Assembly (NCBI GenBank): GCA_014762625.1 | Contig: JABURQ010000012.1 | Location: 16,716 to 80,715 of the forward strand | Direction: 5' to 3' | Length of the DNA: 64,000 nt | From: Planctomycetaceae bacterium | GTDB lineage: Bacteria > Planctomycetota > Planctomycetia > Planctomycetales > Planctomycetaceae | In this document: positions 56,185 through 64,000 of the stretch, piece after piece | How positions within the stretch are numbered: the first letter of the stretch is position 1 | Layout: every line of letters begins with the position of its first letter | Translations under genes and position numbers: made by a program | The notes under the pieces: generated by a model | Database searches by the model: none | Told to the model about the DNA's origin: nothing | What the model saw: only the letters and a program-made list of their open reading frames with translations

Positions 56185-56207
56185 ATTTCTGCCCTCAGGA
56201 GACAGGC

Positions 56208-57674
56208 ATGGAGTCGAAGGATCGCCGATATCACGAACGGTACGGCGTCAAAACAAAAATCATCGCGACGGTCGGACCGGCCGTGGAATCGCTCGATATG
56301 CTGCGCAGCCTGGTGGAAGCGGGCGTCGATATTTTCCGACTCAACTTCGCTCACGGTTCTCACGAGTGGCTGGCCACCATCGTCGCGCGGATCCGCAACA
56401 TCAGCGAACAGCTCCAGCAACCGCTCGCGTTGCTGGGGGATCTCTCCGGTCCCAAAATTCGACTGGGAGAACTCCCCAACAATGAAATCTGCTGTCAGGA
56501 AGGTAGCCAATACACCTTCGTCGATGCTCCCAGCGGTGCCGAAAATGAATTGACGTCGACCTACGACAAACTGATCGACGACTTGAGTGTCGATGACTCG
56601 ATTTTGCTCGCCGACGGAACCATCCGCATGATCGTGGTTTCCAAAGACCTCGAACAACGACGAGTGACGTGCGAAGTGGCGGAAGGCGGGCCTCTCCGTT
56701 CGCGGCAGGGGATCAATCTACCCGGCGTGAAACTCTCCACCCCGAGCCTGACGGAGAAAGACCTCGACGATCTCGAATGGGCGCTCGACCAGGAACTCGA
56801 CTTCCTCGGGCTCAGCTTCGTCCGTTCCGCCGATGATGTGAAACAATTAAAGGAGCGAATTGCCGCCTCCGAGGCGAATCATCAACCGCAAGTCGTCGCC
56901 AAAATTGAAAAGCTGGAAGCGGTCGATGCGCTGGAGGAGATTCTCGAATTCACCGACGCGGTGATGGTGGCCCGCGGCGATCTCGGAGTCGAAGCCGACA
57001 TCGTCAAAGTCCCCACACTCCAGAAACAGATCATCCGCCTCTGCAATCAGCACCGGATCCCCGTGATCACGGCGACCCAAATGCTCGACAGCATGCAGCA
57101 GAACGAACGACCGACGCGCGCCGAGGTAAGCGACGTTGCCAACGCCATTCTCGACGGCAGCGACGCGATCATGCTCTCCGGAGAATCCGCCATCGGCAAA
57201 TACCCTCTCGAAGCCGTCTCGACGATGAGTCGCATCGCCCGCGAAGCCGAACGACACGTCACCGCCAAGAAGTACGGCGACACTCACAGTGAGGAACGAA
57301 CCCGCGCCCAGGTCGTCACCGAAGGCGTGACGCTCGCCGCCTCCACCGCCGCCGAATATCTCAACGCCGACCTGATGGTCGTCGCCACACACAGCGGTCG
57401 CACCGCGATGGCGATCTCCAAACAACGCAGCCCGGTCACATTATTGGCCCTGACGGATCAGATCGACACCTCCCGTCGCATGTGCCTGTACTGGGGGGTC
57501 GCTCCACTGTTGACTCACGTTGTTGAAGAATCTCCCGAACAGTTGCTGAAGTTTGTCGTCGATTGGGGCAAAACGAACCAGTTGCTTCAATCGGGTAGTC
57601 GAGTCGTACTCATCGGTTCGACGCAATGGTCGGCTCAGGGACACGACATGCTGCTGGTTCACGCGGTTCCGTAA
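56208..57674 (+). CDS. pyk: Pyruvate kinase
   Basis: A 488-residue enzyme. RYGVKTKIIATVGPA, FRLNFAHGSHEWL, LLGDLSGPKIRLGEL, LGLSFVRSADDV, VVAKIEKLEAVDALEEIL, VMVARGDLGVEAD and ITATQMLDSM are all the canonical residues for phosphoenolpyruvate, ADP and metal binding. It makes pyruvate and ATP in the last step of glycolysis. It starts 23 nt after the DUF255 gene, with CAGGAGACA upstream. The N-terminal segment (ESKDRRYHERY) is a short extension. Confidence 0.95.
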   Translation: MESKDRRYHERYGVKTKIIATVGPAVESLDMLRSLVEAGVDIFRLNFAHGSHEWLATIVARIRNISEQLQQPLALLGDLSGPKIRLGELPNNEICCQEGSQYTFVDAPSGAENELTSTYDKLIDDLSVDDSILLADGTIRMIVVSKDLEQRRVTCEVAEGGPLRSRQGINLPGVKLSTPSLTEKDLDDLEWALDQELDFLGLSFVRSADDVKQLKERIAASEANHQPQVVAKIEKLEAVDALEEILEFTDAVMVARGDLGVEADIVKVPTLQKQIIRLCNQHRIPVITATQMLDSMQQNERPTRAEVSDVANAILDGSDAIMLSGESAIGKYPLEAVSTMSRIAREAERHVTAKKYGDTHSEERTRAQVVTEGVTLAASTAAEYLNADLMVVATHSGRTAMAISKQRSPVTLLALTDQIDTSRRMCLYWGVAPLLTHVVEESPEQLLKFVVDWGKTNQLLQSGSRVVLIGSTQWSAQGHDMLLVHAVP

Positions 57675-57803
57675 AACGCGGTTGATCTGAGGCGGCGAAG
57701 GGCGGATTGTCTCGAAATCATGTGGTCGAGACATCCACCAGTAGTTATCATGAAAGAAGCAGAATTTGGCCTCCCTCCTCTATTCCTCCCTGCCGATAAT
57801 CCC

Positions 57804-59246
57804 ATGAACGCGTCTCTCCCCATCCATCGACGACAATTGCTCCAACGCGCCGGAGCCGGTTTCGGCGGCGTCGCACTCGCCTCCCTACTACAACAGGAAA
57901 ACCTGCTCGCCGCCGCGCCCCAGCCATTGGATCCGCTCGCTCCCAAACCGCCGCACGATCCCAAACGCGCGAAGGCGAAACGCGTTATCTGGCTGTTCAT
58001 GAACGGCGGACCGTCGCAGGTCGATACCTGGAACTATCGCCCGGAGCTCGAAAAGCGGGACGGCAAGGAACTCGAAGGATTCGATAAAAACACCGGCTTC
58101 TTTACCAATCAGGTCGGCCCGATCATGAAGTCGCCCTTCCAATTCGCCCAACACGGCGAAAGCGGAGCGTGGGCGTCGGAAATCTTTCCGCATATGTCGA
58201 AACACGTCGATAAGATGGCGTTTCTGCATTCCTGCCATACCGAATCGAACAATCACTCCCCCGCGCTGTTCATGGTCAATTGCGGCTTGCCGAAGATGGG
58301 ATTCCCGTGCGTCGGCTCGTGGGTGACCTACGGTCTCGGTTCCGAAAGCCGCGACCTGCCCGCCTTTATCGTGATGTCCGACCCCAAAGGGCGGGGACTT
58401 CCCAAAGGCTACTCGCAAAACTGGGGCGCCGGCTTTCTCCCCAGCGTCTATCAGGGGACCTGGCTCAAACCGACCGGCGATCCGATCGACAATCTCAAAC
58501 CACCCGCCACGATGGACGTCTCGCAACAGCGACGCCAGCTCGACCTGATGAAACAACTCAATCAGTTCCACGCGGAGCAGAATCCCGGCGAAGCCGATCT
58601 CGCGGCCCGAATCGAAAGCTTCGAACTCGCCTACCGCATGCAACAGGCGGCTCCCGAAACCCTCGATATCACCCGCGAAACCAAAGAGACGCAAGAGCTC
58701 TACGGCATCGGCGATCCCGACTGCGAGCATATCGCGAAGCAATGTCTCATCGCGCGACGCTTTCTCGAACGAGGCACGCGTTTCGTCCAAATCTATTCCG
58801 GCGGAATGGAGAACGAACGAAGTTGGGACGGTCATAAGGACATCGTCAAAAACCACGCCGGTTTCGCCAAAGAGACCGACAAACCGATCGCCGCCCTGCT
58901 ACAGGATCTCGAAGCCCGAGGCCTCCTCGAAGATACGTTGGTCGTCTGGGGGGGAGAATTCGGGCGTTTACCGATCGTCCAGAAGGGGGGCACCGGACGC
59001 GATCACAACCCGCACTGCTTCACCGTCTGGATGGCGGGCGGCGGTGCCAAGGGGGGCACGTCATACGGCATCACCGACGAGATCGGCCACAAAGCCGTGG
59101 ACGACAAAGTCCACATCAACGACCTGCACGCCACAATCCTGGATCTGCTGGGGCTCGATCACGAACGACTCACTTATCGACACAACGGCCGCGATTTCCG
59201 CCTGACCGATGTCGCCGGTCATGTTGTCCACGATGTGATTGCGTAA
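57804..59246 (+). CDS. Tat-exported DUF1501 protein
   Basis: About 480 residues. A twin-arginine-type signal (HRRQLLQRAGAGFGGVALASLL) is followed by the DUF1501 domain: VIWLFMNGGPSQVDTW, FLHSCHTESNNHSPALFMVNCG, GARFVQIYSGG-like RFVQIYSGGMENE, LVVWGGEFGRLP and GRDHNPHCFTVW. This planctomycete family resembles alkaline phosphatases/sulfatases and is usually encoded next to DUF1553 or DUF1549 cytochrome-containing proteins; none lies here. Two upstream in-frame ATGs (57720, 57750) would bury the signal, so 57804 is preferred. Confidence 0.9.
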   Translation: MNASLPIHRRQLLQRAGAGFGGVALASLLQQENLLAAAPQPLDPLAPKPPHDPKRAKAKRVIWLFMNGGPSQVDTWNYRPELEKRDGKELEGFDKNTGFFTNQVGPIMKSPFQFAQHGESGAWASEIFPHMSKHVDKMAFLHSCHTESNNHSPALFMVNCGLPKMGFPCVGSWVTYGLGSESRDLPAFIVMSDPKGRGLPKGYSQNWGAGFLPSVYQGTWLKPTGDPIDNLKPPATMDVSQQRRQLDLMKQLNQFHAEQNPGEADLAARIESFELAYRMQQAAPETLDITRETKETQELYGIGDPDCEHIAKQCLIARRFLERGTRFVQIYSGGMENERSWDGHKDIVKNHAGFAKETDKPIAALLQDLEARGLLEDTLVVWGGEFGRLPIVQKGGTGRDHNPHCFTVWMAGGGAKGGTSYGITDEIGHKAVDDKVHINDLHATILDLLGLDHERLTYRHNGRDFRLTDVAGHVVHDVIA

Positions 59247-59413
59247 AACTGGCGAGTGCAACCCCTTTGTTAGTCAGGATTTAAGTCTTGCCACAATCCC
59301 TCTTGCACCAGAGCGGGGATCTTTCTTACACTTCCGCTCCCACCGAGAAGCCATTTCCGTCCCGTTCCGGGACATCGAGTTTTCCTTTTCAAAAAACAGT
59401 TGGGAGCCTTCCC

Positions 59414-59656
59414 ATGAAATCCGCGCGCACTTTGTTCGTTGTGTTTGGATCGTTGTTCGTCGTCTCGTTATTGACGGGCTGTCAGCGACTGGCTCACGAA
59501 CTCCACCCCGAACGTCTCTGGCGACTCAATCGCGGCCCGGCGGTCGGTCAGATCGATCCGAACTTCAGCATCTCGGACGAGGAAGCGAACGTCCTCTCGA
59601 ACGACCTGGAAGAGGTTGTTAACAGTCCGGAGTTCGCGAAACTCAAAGGCGAATGA
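59414..59656 (+). CDS. Small lipoprotein, 80 residues
   Basis: MKSARTLFVVFGSLFVVSLLTGC is a lipoprotein signal with the lipobox LTGC (Cys23). The remaining 57 residues (LAHELHPERLWRLNRG, FSISDEEANVLSNDLEE) are charged and mostly helical. GGGAGCC lies before the ATG. It stands alone between DUF1501 and the convergent transporter operon. Function unknown. Confidence 0.75.
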   Translation: MKSARTLFVVFGSLFVVSLLTGCQRLAHELHPERLWRLNRGPAVGQIDPNFSISDEEANVLSNDLEEVVNSPEFAKLKGE

Positions 59657-59700
59657 GTTTCACAGTTGCTTAATCGACCGCATGTAAAGCAAGTGCCGAT

Positions 59701-61107
59701 TCAGTGCTCGGTTCCTTCCGCATCCGCTTCGATCTCCACTTCGTGTGCCGTCGGTGCTTCTTCGTCTTGGATGTAGGTCTTCCCTTTGTAGGTCTTTACG
59801 ACAAACAGAAACCCGACCGCCGCTACGAACATGCATCCCGTAAAGAACCAATAATAACTGGCTCCCGGCAAACGACTGCTGCCGTCCGCTTTCTGAATCA
59901 CCAGATTCACGATGGCGGTGAACTCATTCCCGGCGGCCACTGACATCAGATAGAGTGACATGATCACCGACTTCATGCTGTTCGGAGATTGTGTATAGGA
60001 GAATTCGAGACAGGTGATCGACACCATCACTTCCGCCGCAGTCAAAATTCCGTAGGCGAAGACCTGCCAACCGATGCTGGGTGTCAGCCCCGCGTCAATC
60101 TGGGTTTCGATCCAGCCGCTCACGCTGAACGCCGCGACCGCGAGAAACATCCCGATCGCGATCTTTCGCAGGGGAGTGAGTCCAAATGATTTGTCGAGAG
60201 CTGGATAGATCACGTAGGCGAAGATCGGTACGAACAGCAGAATGAAGAACGGATTCACCGCTTGAATCTGTGACGGCAGAACGTCGATCACCCACCCGAA
60301 CAGATTCACTTCCAGATCCATGTTTTTCGCTTGTAACACCCAGGCGGAAGCCGTCTGGTCGAACAGGCACCAGAACATCGCCACGAAGACATAAATGGGT
60401 AGCAATCTCAGAATTGCGGCTAACCCTTCTCCAGAAAAGCAGTCTTCGAAAAGTTTGGGTCCGCGAGGAGGGACGTGCACGAAGGTGTTGCGTCCCATCC
60501 AGAAGATCACGGTCGCGATCGCCATCAGAATTCCCGGCACACCGAACGCCACCGACGGTCCGAAGCGATCCAGTAAAATTGGCGTCAACAGCGTCGAGGC
60601 AAACGCCCCAAGGTTAATCGCCACATAGAACCAACCGAAAATTTTCGGCAGCAGATGCTTGTTGCGACTCCCGAACTGGTCGCCGACGTGCGCCGAGACA
60701 CACGGCTTGATCGCCCCCGTCCCGATGGAAATAAACGCCAGACCGAATCCGAGTCCCCACCGCGTCTCATCCACCGCCAGACAGAAATGCCCCAGACAGT
60801 ACACAATCGACAGCCACAGGATCGTCTTATATTTTCCGAACAGCCAATCGGATACAATCGCACCAATGAGTGGAAAAAAGTAAGCCGCCACTACGAATGT
60901 ATGCACCCAGAACTTCGCCTGAGGCTCGGACATCGCGTCGACTTCGCCATCTGCTCCCAGCAGATATTGGGTCATAAAGACCGTCAGAATCGCCTTCATC
61001 CCGTAAAAGCTGAATCGTTCCGCCGCTTCATTTCCTACGATGTAGGGAATGCCGGGAGGCATGCCTTCAATGTCGAATGGCTTGGTGGCGTGTTTCGTAT
61101 CACTCAT
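59701..61107 (-). CDS. Proton-dependent oligopeptide transporter (POT/PTR2) family
   Basis: A 468-residue transporter with 12-14 hydrophobic helices. The POT signature [17 protein letters not shown] (ExxERFxFYG) near the N-terminus, [16 protein letters not shown], and [15 protein letters not shown] are family features. It imports di- and tripeptides driven by protons. The gene begins inside the last codons of the prolyl oligopeptidase gene (4-bp ATGA overlap), so the two are translationally coupled: one uptakes peptides and the other cleaves them outside or in the periplasm. The start at 61107 replaces an in-frame upstream ATG at 61161. Confidence 0.9.
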   Translation of the reverse strand: MSDTKHATKPFDIEGMPPGIPYIVGNEAAERFSFYGMKAILTVFMTQYLLGADGEVDAMSEPQAKFWVHTFVVAAYFFPLIGAIVSDWLFGKYKTILWLSIVYCLGHFCLAVDETRWGLGFGLAFISIGTGAIKPCVSAHVGDQFGSRNKHLLPKIFGWFYVAINLGAFASTLLTPILLDRFGPSVAFGVPGILMAIATVIFWMGRNTFVHVPPRGPKLFEDCFSGEGLAAILRLLPIYVFVAMFWCLFDQTASAWVLQAKNMDLEVNLFGWVIDVLPSQIQAVNPFFILLFVPIFAYVIYPALDKSFGLTPLRKIAIGMFLAVAAFSVSGWIETQIDAGLTPSIGWQVFAYGILTAAEVMVSITCLEFSYTQSPNSMKSVIMSLYLMSVAAGNEFTAIVNLVIQKADGSSRLPGASYYWFFTGCMFVAAVGFLFVVKTYKGKTYIQDEEAPTAHEVEIEADAEGTEH

Positions 61108-63275
61108 GGTGTCTCTTCCGTGGGAAGTGTCATCTCTAAGTTTTCGACCAGAAACGACCATTCATCGGCCACTTCTTCAATGATCTTGGTGGTCGGTTTT
61201 CCCGAGCCGTGACCCGCTTTCGTTTCGATGCGGATCATCACCGGGGCGTCCCCCGTGTGATATTCCTGCAGGCGGGCGGCGAACTTGAAACTGTGGCCCG
61301 GCACGACGCGGTCGTCCGTGTCGGCGGTCGTGACCATCGTCGGCGGGTACGACGTTTCCGGCTTCAGATTATGATAAGGGGAATACGCATACAACGCCTC
61401 GAACTCTTCGGGATCGTCGGACGAACCGTAATCATCGACCCAGAATCGCCCCGCCGTGAACTTGTGGAACCGCAACATATCCATCACTCCAACCCCCGGC
61501 AGACAGGCTCCGAACAGATCGGGACGCTGCGTCATCACCGCCCCGACCAGAAGTCCGCCGTTACTGCGTCCCTGCACGGCCAGTTTCGGCGTGGAGGTGT
61601 ATTTCTCGTCGATCAACCATTCCGCGGCCGAGATGAAGTCGTCGAACACATTCTGTTTCTGAAGCTTGGTGCCCGCGCGATGCCAGGTCTCGCCATATTC
61701 ACCTCCGCCGCGCAAATTGGCGACCGCCAGCACACCTCCCATTTCGAGCCAGGCCGCCCGAGAGATCGAAAAGCCCGGCGTGATGGCGATGTTGAACCCG
61801 CCGTACCCATACAGCAGAGTCGGATTGTTGCCGTCTTTCTTGAGATCCTTGCGATGCGTGAGAAACATCGGAATCTTCGTGCCGTCCTTGCTCTCGTAGA
61901 AGACCTGTTCGACGACGTACTCGCTGCCGTCAAAATCGACCGCCGCTTGTCGCAGCAGTCGGCTTTCACCCGTAGCGATGTCATAACGATAGATACTGGG
62001 CGGCGTATCGAAACTGGAGAAGGAATAGAACGTCTCCGTGTCGTCCCGCTTGCCGGAAAAACCGGACGCGGAACCGATCCCGTCGAACTCGACTTCGCGG
62101 ACAAGCGTGCCGTCCATTGCGAAGACCTTCTCCTGCGAACGAGCGTCCTTCAGATAACCAGCCAGAAAATGATTTCCGACGAGAGAGACGCCGCGTAGTG
62201 TTTCGTCCGCCTGCGGAATGATCTCTTTCCAGTTCTCTTTTTCCGGCTGCGTCGTATCGATGGCGATCACGCGACCGCGCGGCGCATCAACATCTGTCTG
62301 AAAATAGAAGACGGGACCGTCGTTCCCGAGAAAGGAGTATTCGTTCTCGAACTTGTCGACCAGTTGTTTGAATCCGGCGAGCGACTCAGTCAGGTCGCGA
62401 TAGAAGATCTGATACTTATCATCGGTCCCCTTCCAGACGGTCAGAATCAACCAGTTTCCATCCTCGGAAACGTCGCAACCGAACCCCCACTCAGGATGGT
62501 CGGGGCGTTCGTAAACCATCACGTCATCGCTTTGCGGCGTACCGACGCGGTGATAGTAGACCTTCTGATTCAGATTGAGATTCTGGAACTCGTCTCCTTC
62601 TTCGACCGCCGGGTAACGGTTGTAGAAGAAGCCGGCGCTATCCTTCGTCCACTCAGCCCCACTGAACTTCACCCAGTCGAGAACCTCATCGAGAATCGTC
62701 CCCGACTCGATCTCCATGATCTGGAACTTCTTCCAGTCGGAACCCGCTTCGGAGACTCCGTAGGCGACGTATTTCCCATCGTCACTGAAGTACGTTCCCG
62801 AGAGCGATCTAGTGCCGTCTTCGGTCCACTGGTTGGGATCGATCAACACCCGCGGCTCGCCCTCCAGGGTCTCCGAAACGTAGAGCACATACTGATTCTG
62901 CAAGCCGTCGTTTTTGTAGAAGTAGTAGCGTCCGCCCCGTTTGAAGGGGGACGAGAACTTTTCGTAGTTCCAGAGTTTGGTGAGTCGCTGCTTGATCTGT
63001 TCCCGTTCGGGAATCGCGTGCAGATAGCCGAAGGTCTGCTCGTTCTGTTTCTCGACCCAGGCAGCAACCTCTTTCGACTCCCGCACATCGTCTTCGAGCC
63101 AGCGATACGGGTCGGCGACTTTCGTGCCGTGATAGACATCCACGTGATCGACTTTCTCAGTGTCAGGAGGTGTAAAGGAAGGAGGATCGGCGGCAGAGGC
63201 GGAAAACGTCATACAAGACAACAGTCCCAGGGAAATCAGGGCCCGCGGTGCGGACCGATGTGTGATCGACGGCAT
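61104..63275 (-). CDS. Prolyl oligopeptidase (S9 family), exported
   Basis: About 723 residues. A signal peptide (about 1-29, [12 protein letters not shown]) is followed by the N-terminal strand [27 protein letters not shown] (usual S9A opening), a seven-bladed propeller and the C-terminal hydrolase. Active-site Ser in [10 protein letters not shown] (about 570), Asp in [13 protein letters not shown] (about 654) and His in KAGHGSGKP (about 688) are intact. It cleaves short peptides after proline. It is the first gene of an operon with the POT transporter. AGAGGATTCGT precedes ATG at 63275; an upstream ATG at 63308 is possible. Confidence 0.93.
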   Translation of the reverse strand: MPSITHRSAPRALISLGLLSCMTFSASAADPPSFTPPDTEKVDHVDVYHGTKVADPYRWLEDDVRESKEVAAWVEKQNEQTFGYLHAIPEREQIKQRLTKLWNYEKFSSPFKRGGRYYFYKNDGLQNQYVLYVSETLEGEPRVLIDPNQWTEDGTRSLSGTYFSDDGKYVAYGVSEAGSDWKKFQIMEIESGTILDEVLDWVKFSGAEWTKDSAGFFYNRYPAVEEGDEFQNLNLNQKVYYHRVGTPQSDDVMVYERPDHPEWGFGCDVSEDGNWLILTVWKGTDDKYQIFYRDLTESLAGFKQLVDKFENEYSFLGNDGPVFYFQTDVDAPRGRVIAIDTTQPEKENWKEIIPQADETLRGVSLVGNHFLAGYLKDARSQEKVFAMDGTLVREVEFDGIGSASGFSGKRDDTETFYSFSSFDTPPSIYRYDIATGESRLLRQAAVDFDGSEYVVEQVFYESKDGTKIPMFLTHRKDLKKDGNNPTLLYGYGGFNIAITPGFSISRAAWLEMGGVLAVANLRGGGEYGETWHRAGTKLQKQNVFDDFISAAEWLIDEKYTSTPKLAVQGRSNGGLLVGAVMTQRPDLFGACLPGVGVMDMLRFHKFTAGRFWVDDYGSSDDPEEFEALYAYSPYHNLKPETSYPPTMVTTADTDDRVVPGHSFKFAARLQEYHTGDAPVMIRIETKAGHGSGKPTTKIIEEVADEWSFLVENLEMTLPTEETP

Positions 63276-64000
63276 ACGAATCCTCTCGTGGAAACGGGTC
63301 CTTGCCATTTAAGCGAGTTCCCGACGCGGAGGAAAGAACCGAATCCGTTCTCTTTTCCGATTTCGCGCAGAACCGTCAAGGGAATCAAGAAGAAAGACGC
63401 CAAGTCCCGGAGACGCCAAGAATCGCAGAGTGGGAATATGGCCGGGCGGACCGTGTGGGAGATTTAGACCGCGGGAAGAAGTAAGAACACGGAGGAAACT
63501 GAGACAGACGAAAAAATTGAGCCGCCGGGGCCGTTGTGCTGACTCACCACAGGTTTTGAGCTGCATAGAATTCAAATAAAGCAGACGGAACTTCGCTGAT
63601 CAACGCTAATCGGGATCAGACTTGGTGATGAGTGTTGATGGGTGAAGATGAGTGTTCCCCAATCTTTCCGTCTGCGACTCTGGGGGCATCACACATTTTG
63701 AACAGCAATTGTTCTGTTTATCATTTTCTTCATCGCTCATGCCGACTTGCGTAACCGCAGGCCGCCGAGCGATTAGCTCGGAGTAAGGCCGAGGGCGCGA
63801 GAAGAAGCGTTTCCTTCACGTCGGCCTACAGTGGGCGCCGAATGTTGATCCTTTTCTCTGCGCCGCCGCGCCTCAGCGCGAGATTTCTTTTTCTTCCGTG
63901 GGGCTCCGTTTTCTTCCGTTTTTATCCTTGGCTCTTTTCAAACACTGGCAAGACGCGCAGTGCCACACAAGATTGGTCTTGTTCTCGAACTCGTACCAGA
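63276..64000. other. Non-coding end region with dispersed repeat-like sequence
   Basis: No convincing gene in 725 nt. Several patches look like dispersed intergenic repeats common in planctomycetes: CGCCAAGTCCCGGAGACGCC near 63400, a CTGATCAACGCTAATCGGG block near 63585-63603, and a patterned TCTGCGCCGCCGCGCC block near 63860. On the minus strand the last 100 bases carry a Cys-rich frame (WHCASCQCLKRAKDKNGRK) that may be the tail of a gene starting outside or a translated repeat. Confidence 0.4.
63732..63850. repeat. Dispersed palindromic repeat, copy 2
   Basis: Outer arms ATCGCTCATGCCGAC (63732-63746) and GTCGGCCTACA (63820-63830), then AATGTTGATC (63841-63850), are the reverse complement of copy 1 at 38872-38932. 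A different 70-nt interior contains a CCGAGC-GATTA-GCTCGG hairpin. Confidence 0.6.

Noticed and set aside
62364..63467. 367-residue open frame antisense to the prolyl oligopeptidase
   Set aside because: The oligopeptidase has a full active site and signal peptide; the antisense peptide shows no domain.
1..64000. CRISPR array
   Set aside because: No regularly spaced direct repeats with variable spacers were seen, and no cas gene motifs were found.

Overview
The window looks like chromosome from a planctomycete (order Planctomycetales; I cannot fix the genus). The markers are two secreted DUF1080 (3-keto-disaccharide hydrolase-like) proteins, a Tat-exported DUF1501 protein, several zinc-ribbon plus membrane-helix proteins, a large transglutaminase-like membrane protein, abundant lipoproteins, and a site-specific integrase of the kind common in that phylum. 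Gene order is mostly short operons on both strands, with no rRNA and no CRISPR array.

The left edge (1-1740) is core: a truncated lipoprotein gene and a lipoprotein with a predicted type I copper site, followed by a strong terminator. From 1753 to 21239 lies a genomic island of about 19.5 kb. It is bounded by a 21-bp direct repeat of the 3' end of a tRNA-Val gene. The intact tRNA-Val (UAC) is at 21220-21293, and a tyrosine recombinase gene reads into it. The island carries a type III restriction-modification operon (res, dinD, mod), a Septu-like ATPase/HNH pair, two further predicted nucleases, several proteins of unknown function, a small excisionase-like helix-turn-helix protein and a DnaB-N/RepA-like helicase. 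This is a mobile defence island with its own integration and probably replication functions. Its most unusual trait is that attP lies inside the integrase reading frame: integration separates about 101 C-terminal codons, which remain open and in frame at the far end (1774-2079).

From 21300 to 64000 the sequence is ordinary core. It holds a transglutaminase-like protein and a secreted protein; glutamine-dependent NAD synthase; DUF1080 proteins; an endonuclease/exonuclease/phosphatase protein coupled to an STN-domain protein; an Hsp70 with a zinc-ribbon tail followed by an o-succinylbenzoate synthase-type enzyme; a Rieske protein; glutamate dehydrogenase; an FMN-dependent 2-hydroxyacid oxidase; a sugar isomerase-like protein; a Ycf46-like AAA ATPase; a 1070-residue TPR protein; a lower-GC coiled-coil membrane protein; adenylate kinase-like and ribosomal S4 genes; BioD; an orphan MT-A70 methyltransferase; a MoxR ATPase; a DUF255 thioredoxin protein fused to a DsbD-like domain; pyruvate kinase; DUF1501; and a prolyl oligopeptidase/peptide transporter operon that together suggests peptide scavenging. 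Two intergenic stretches (38847-38935 and 63732-63850) share a dispersed palindromic repeat.
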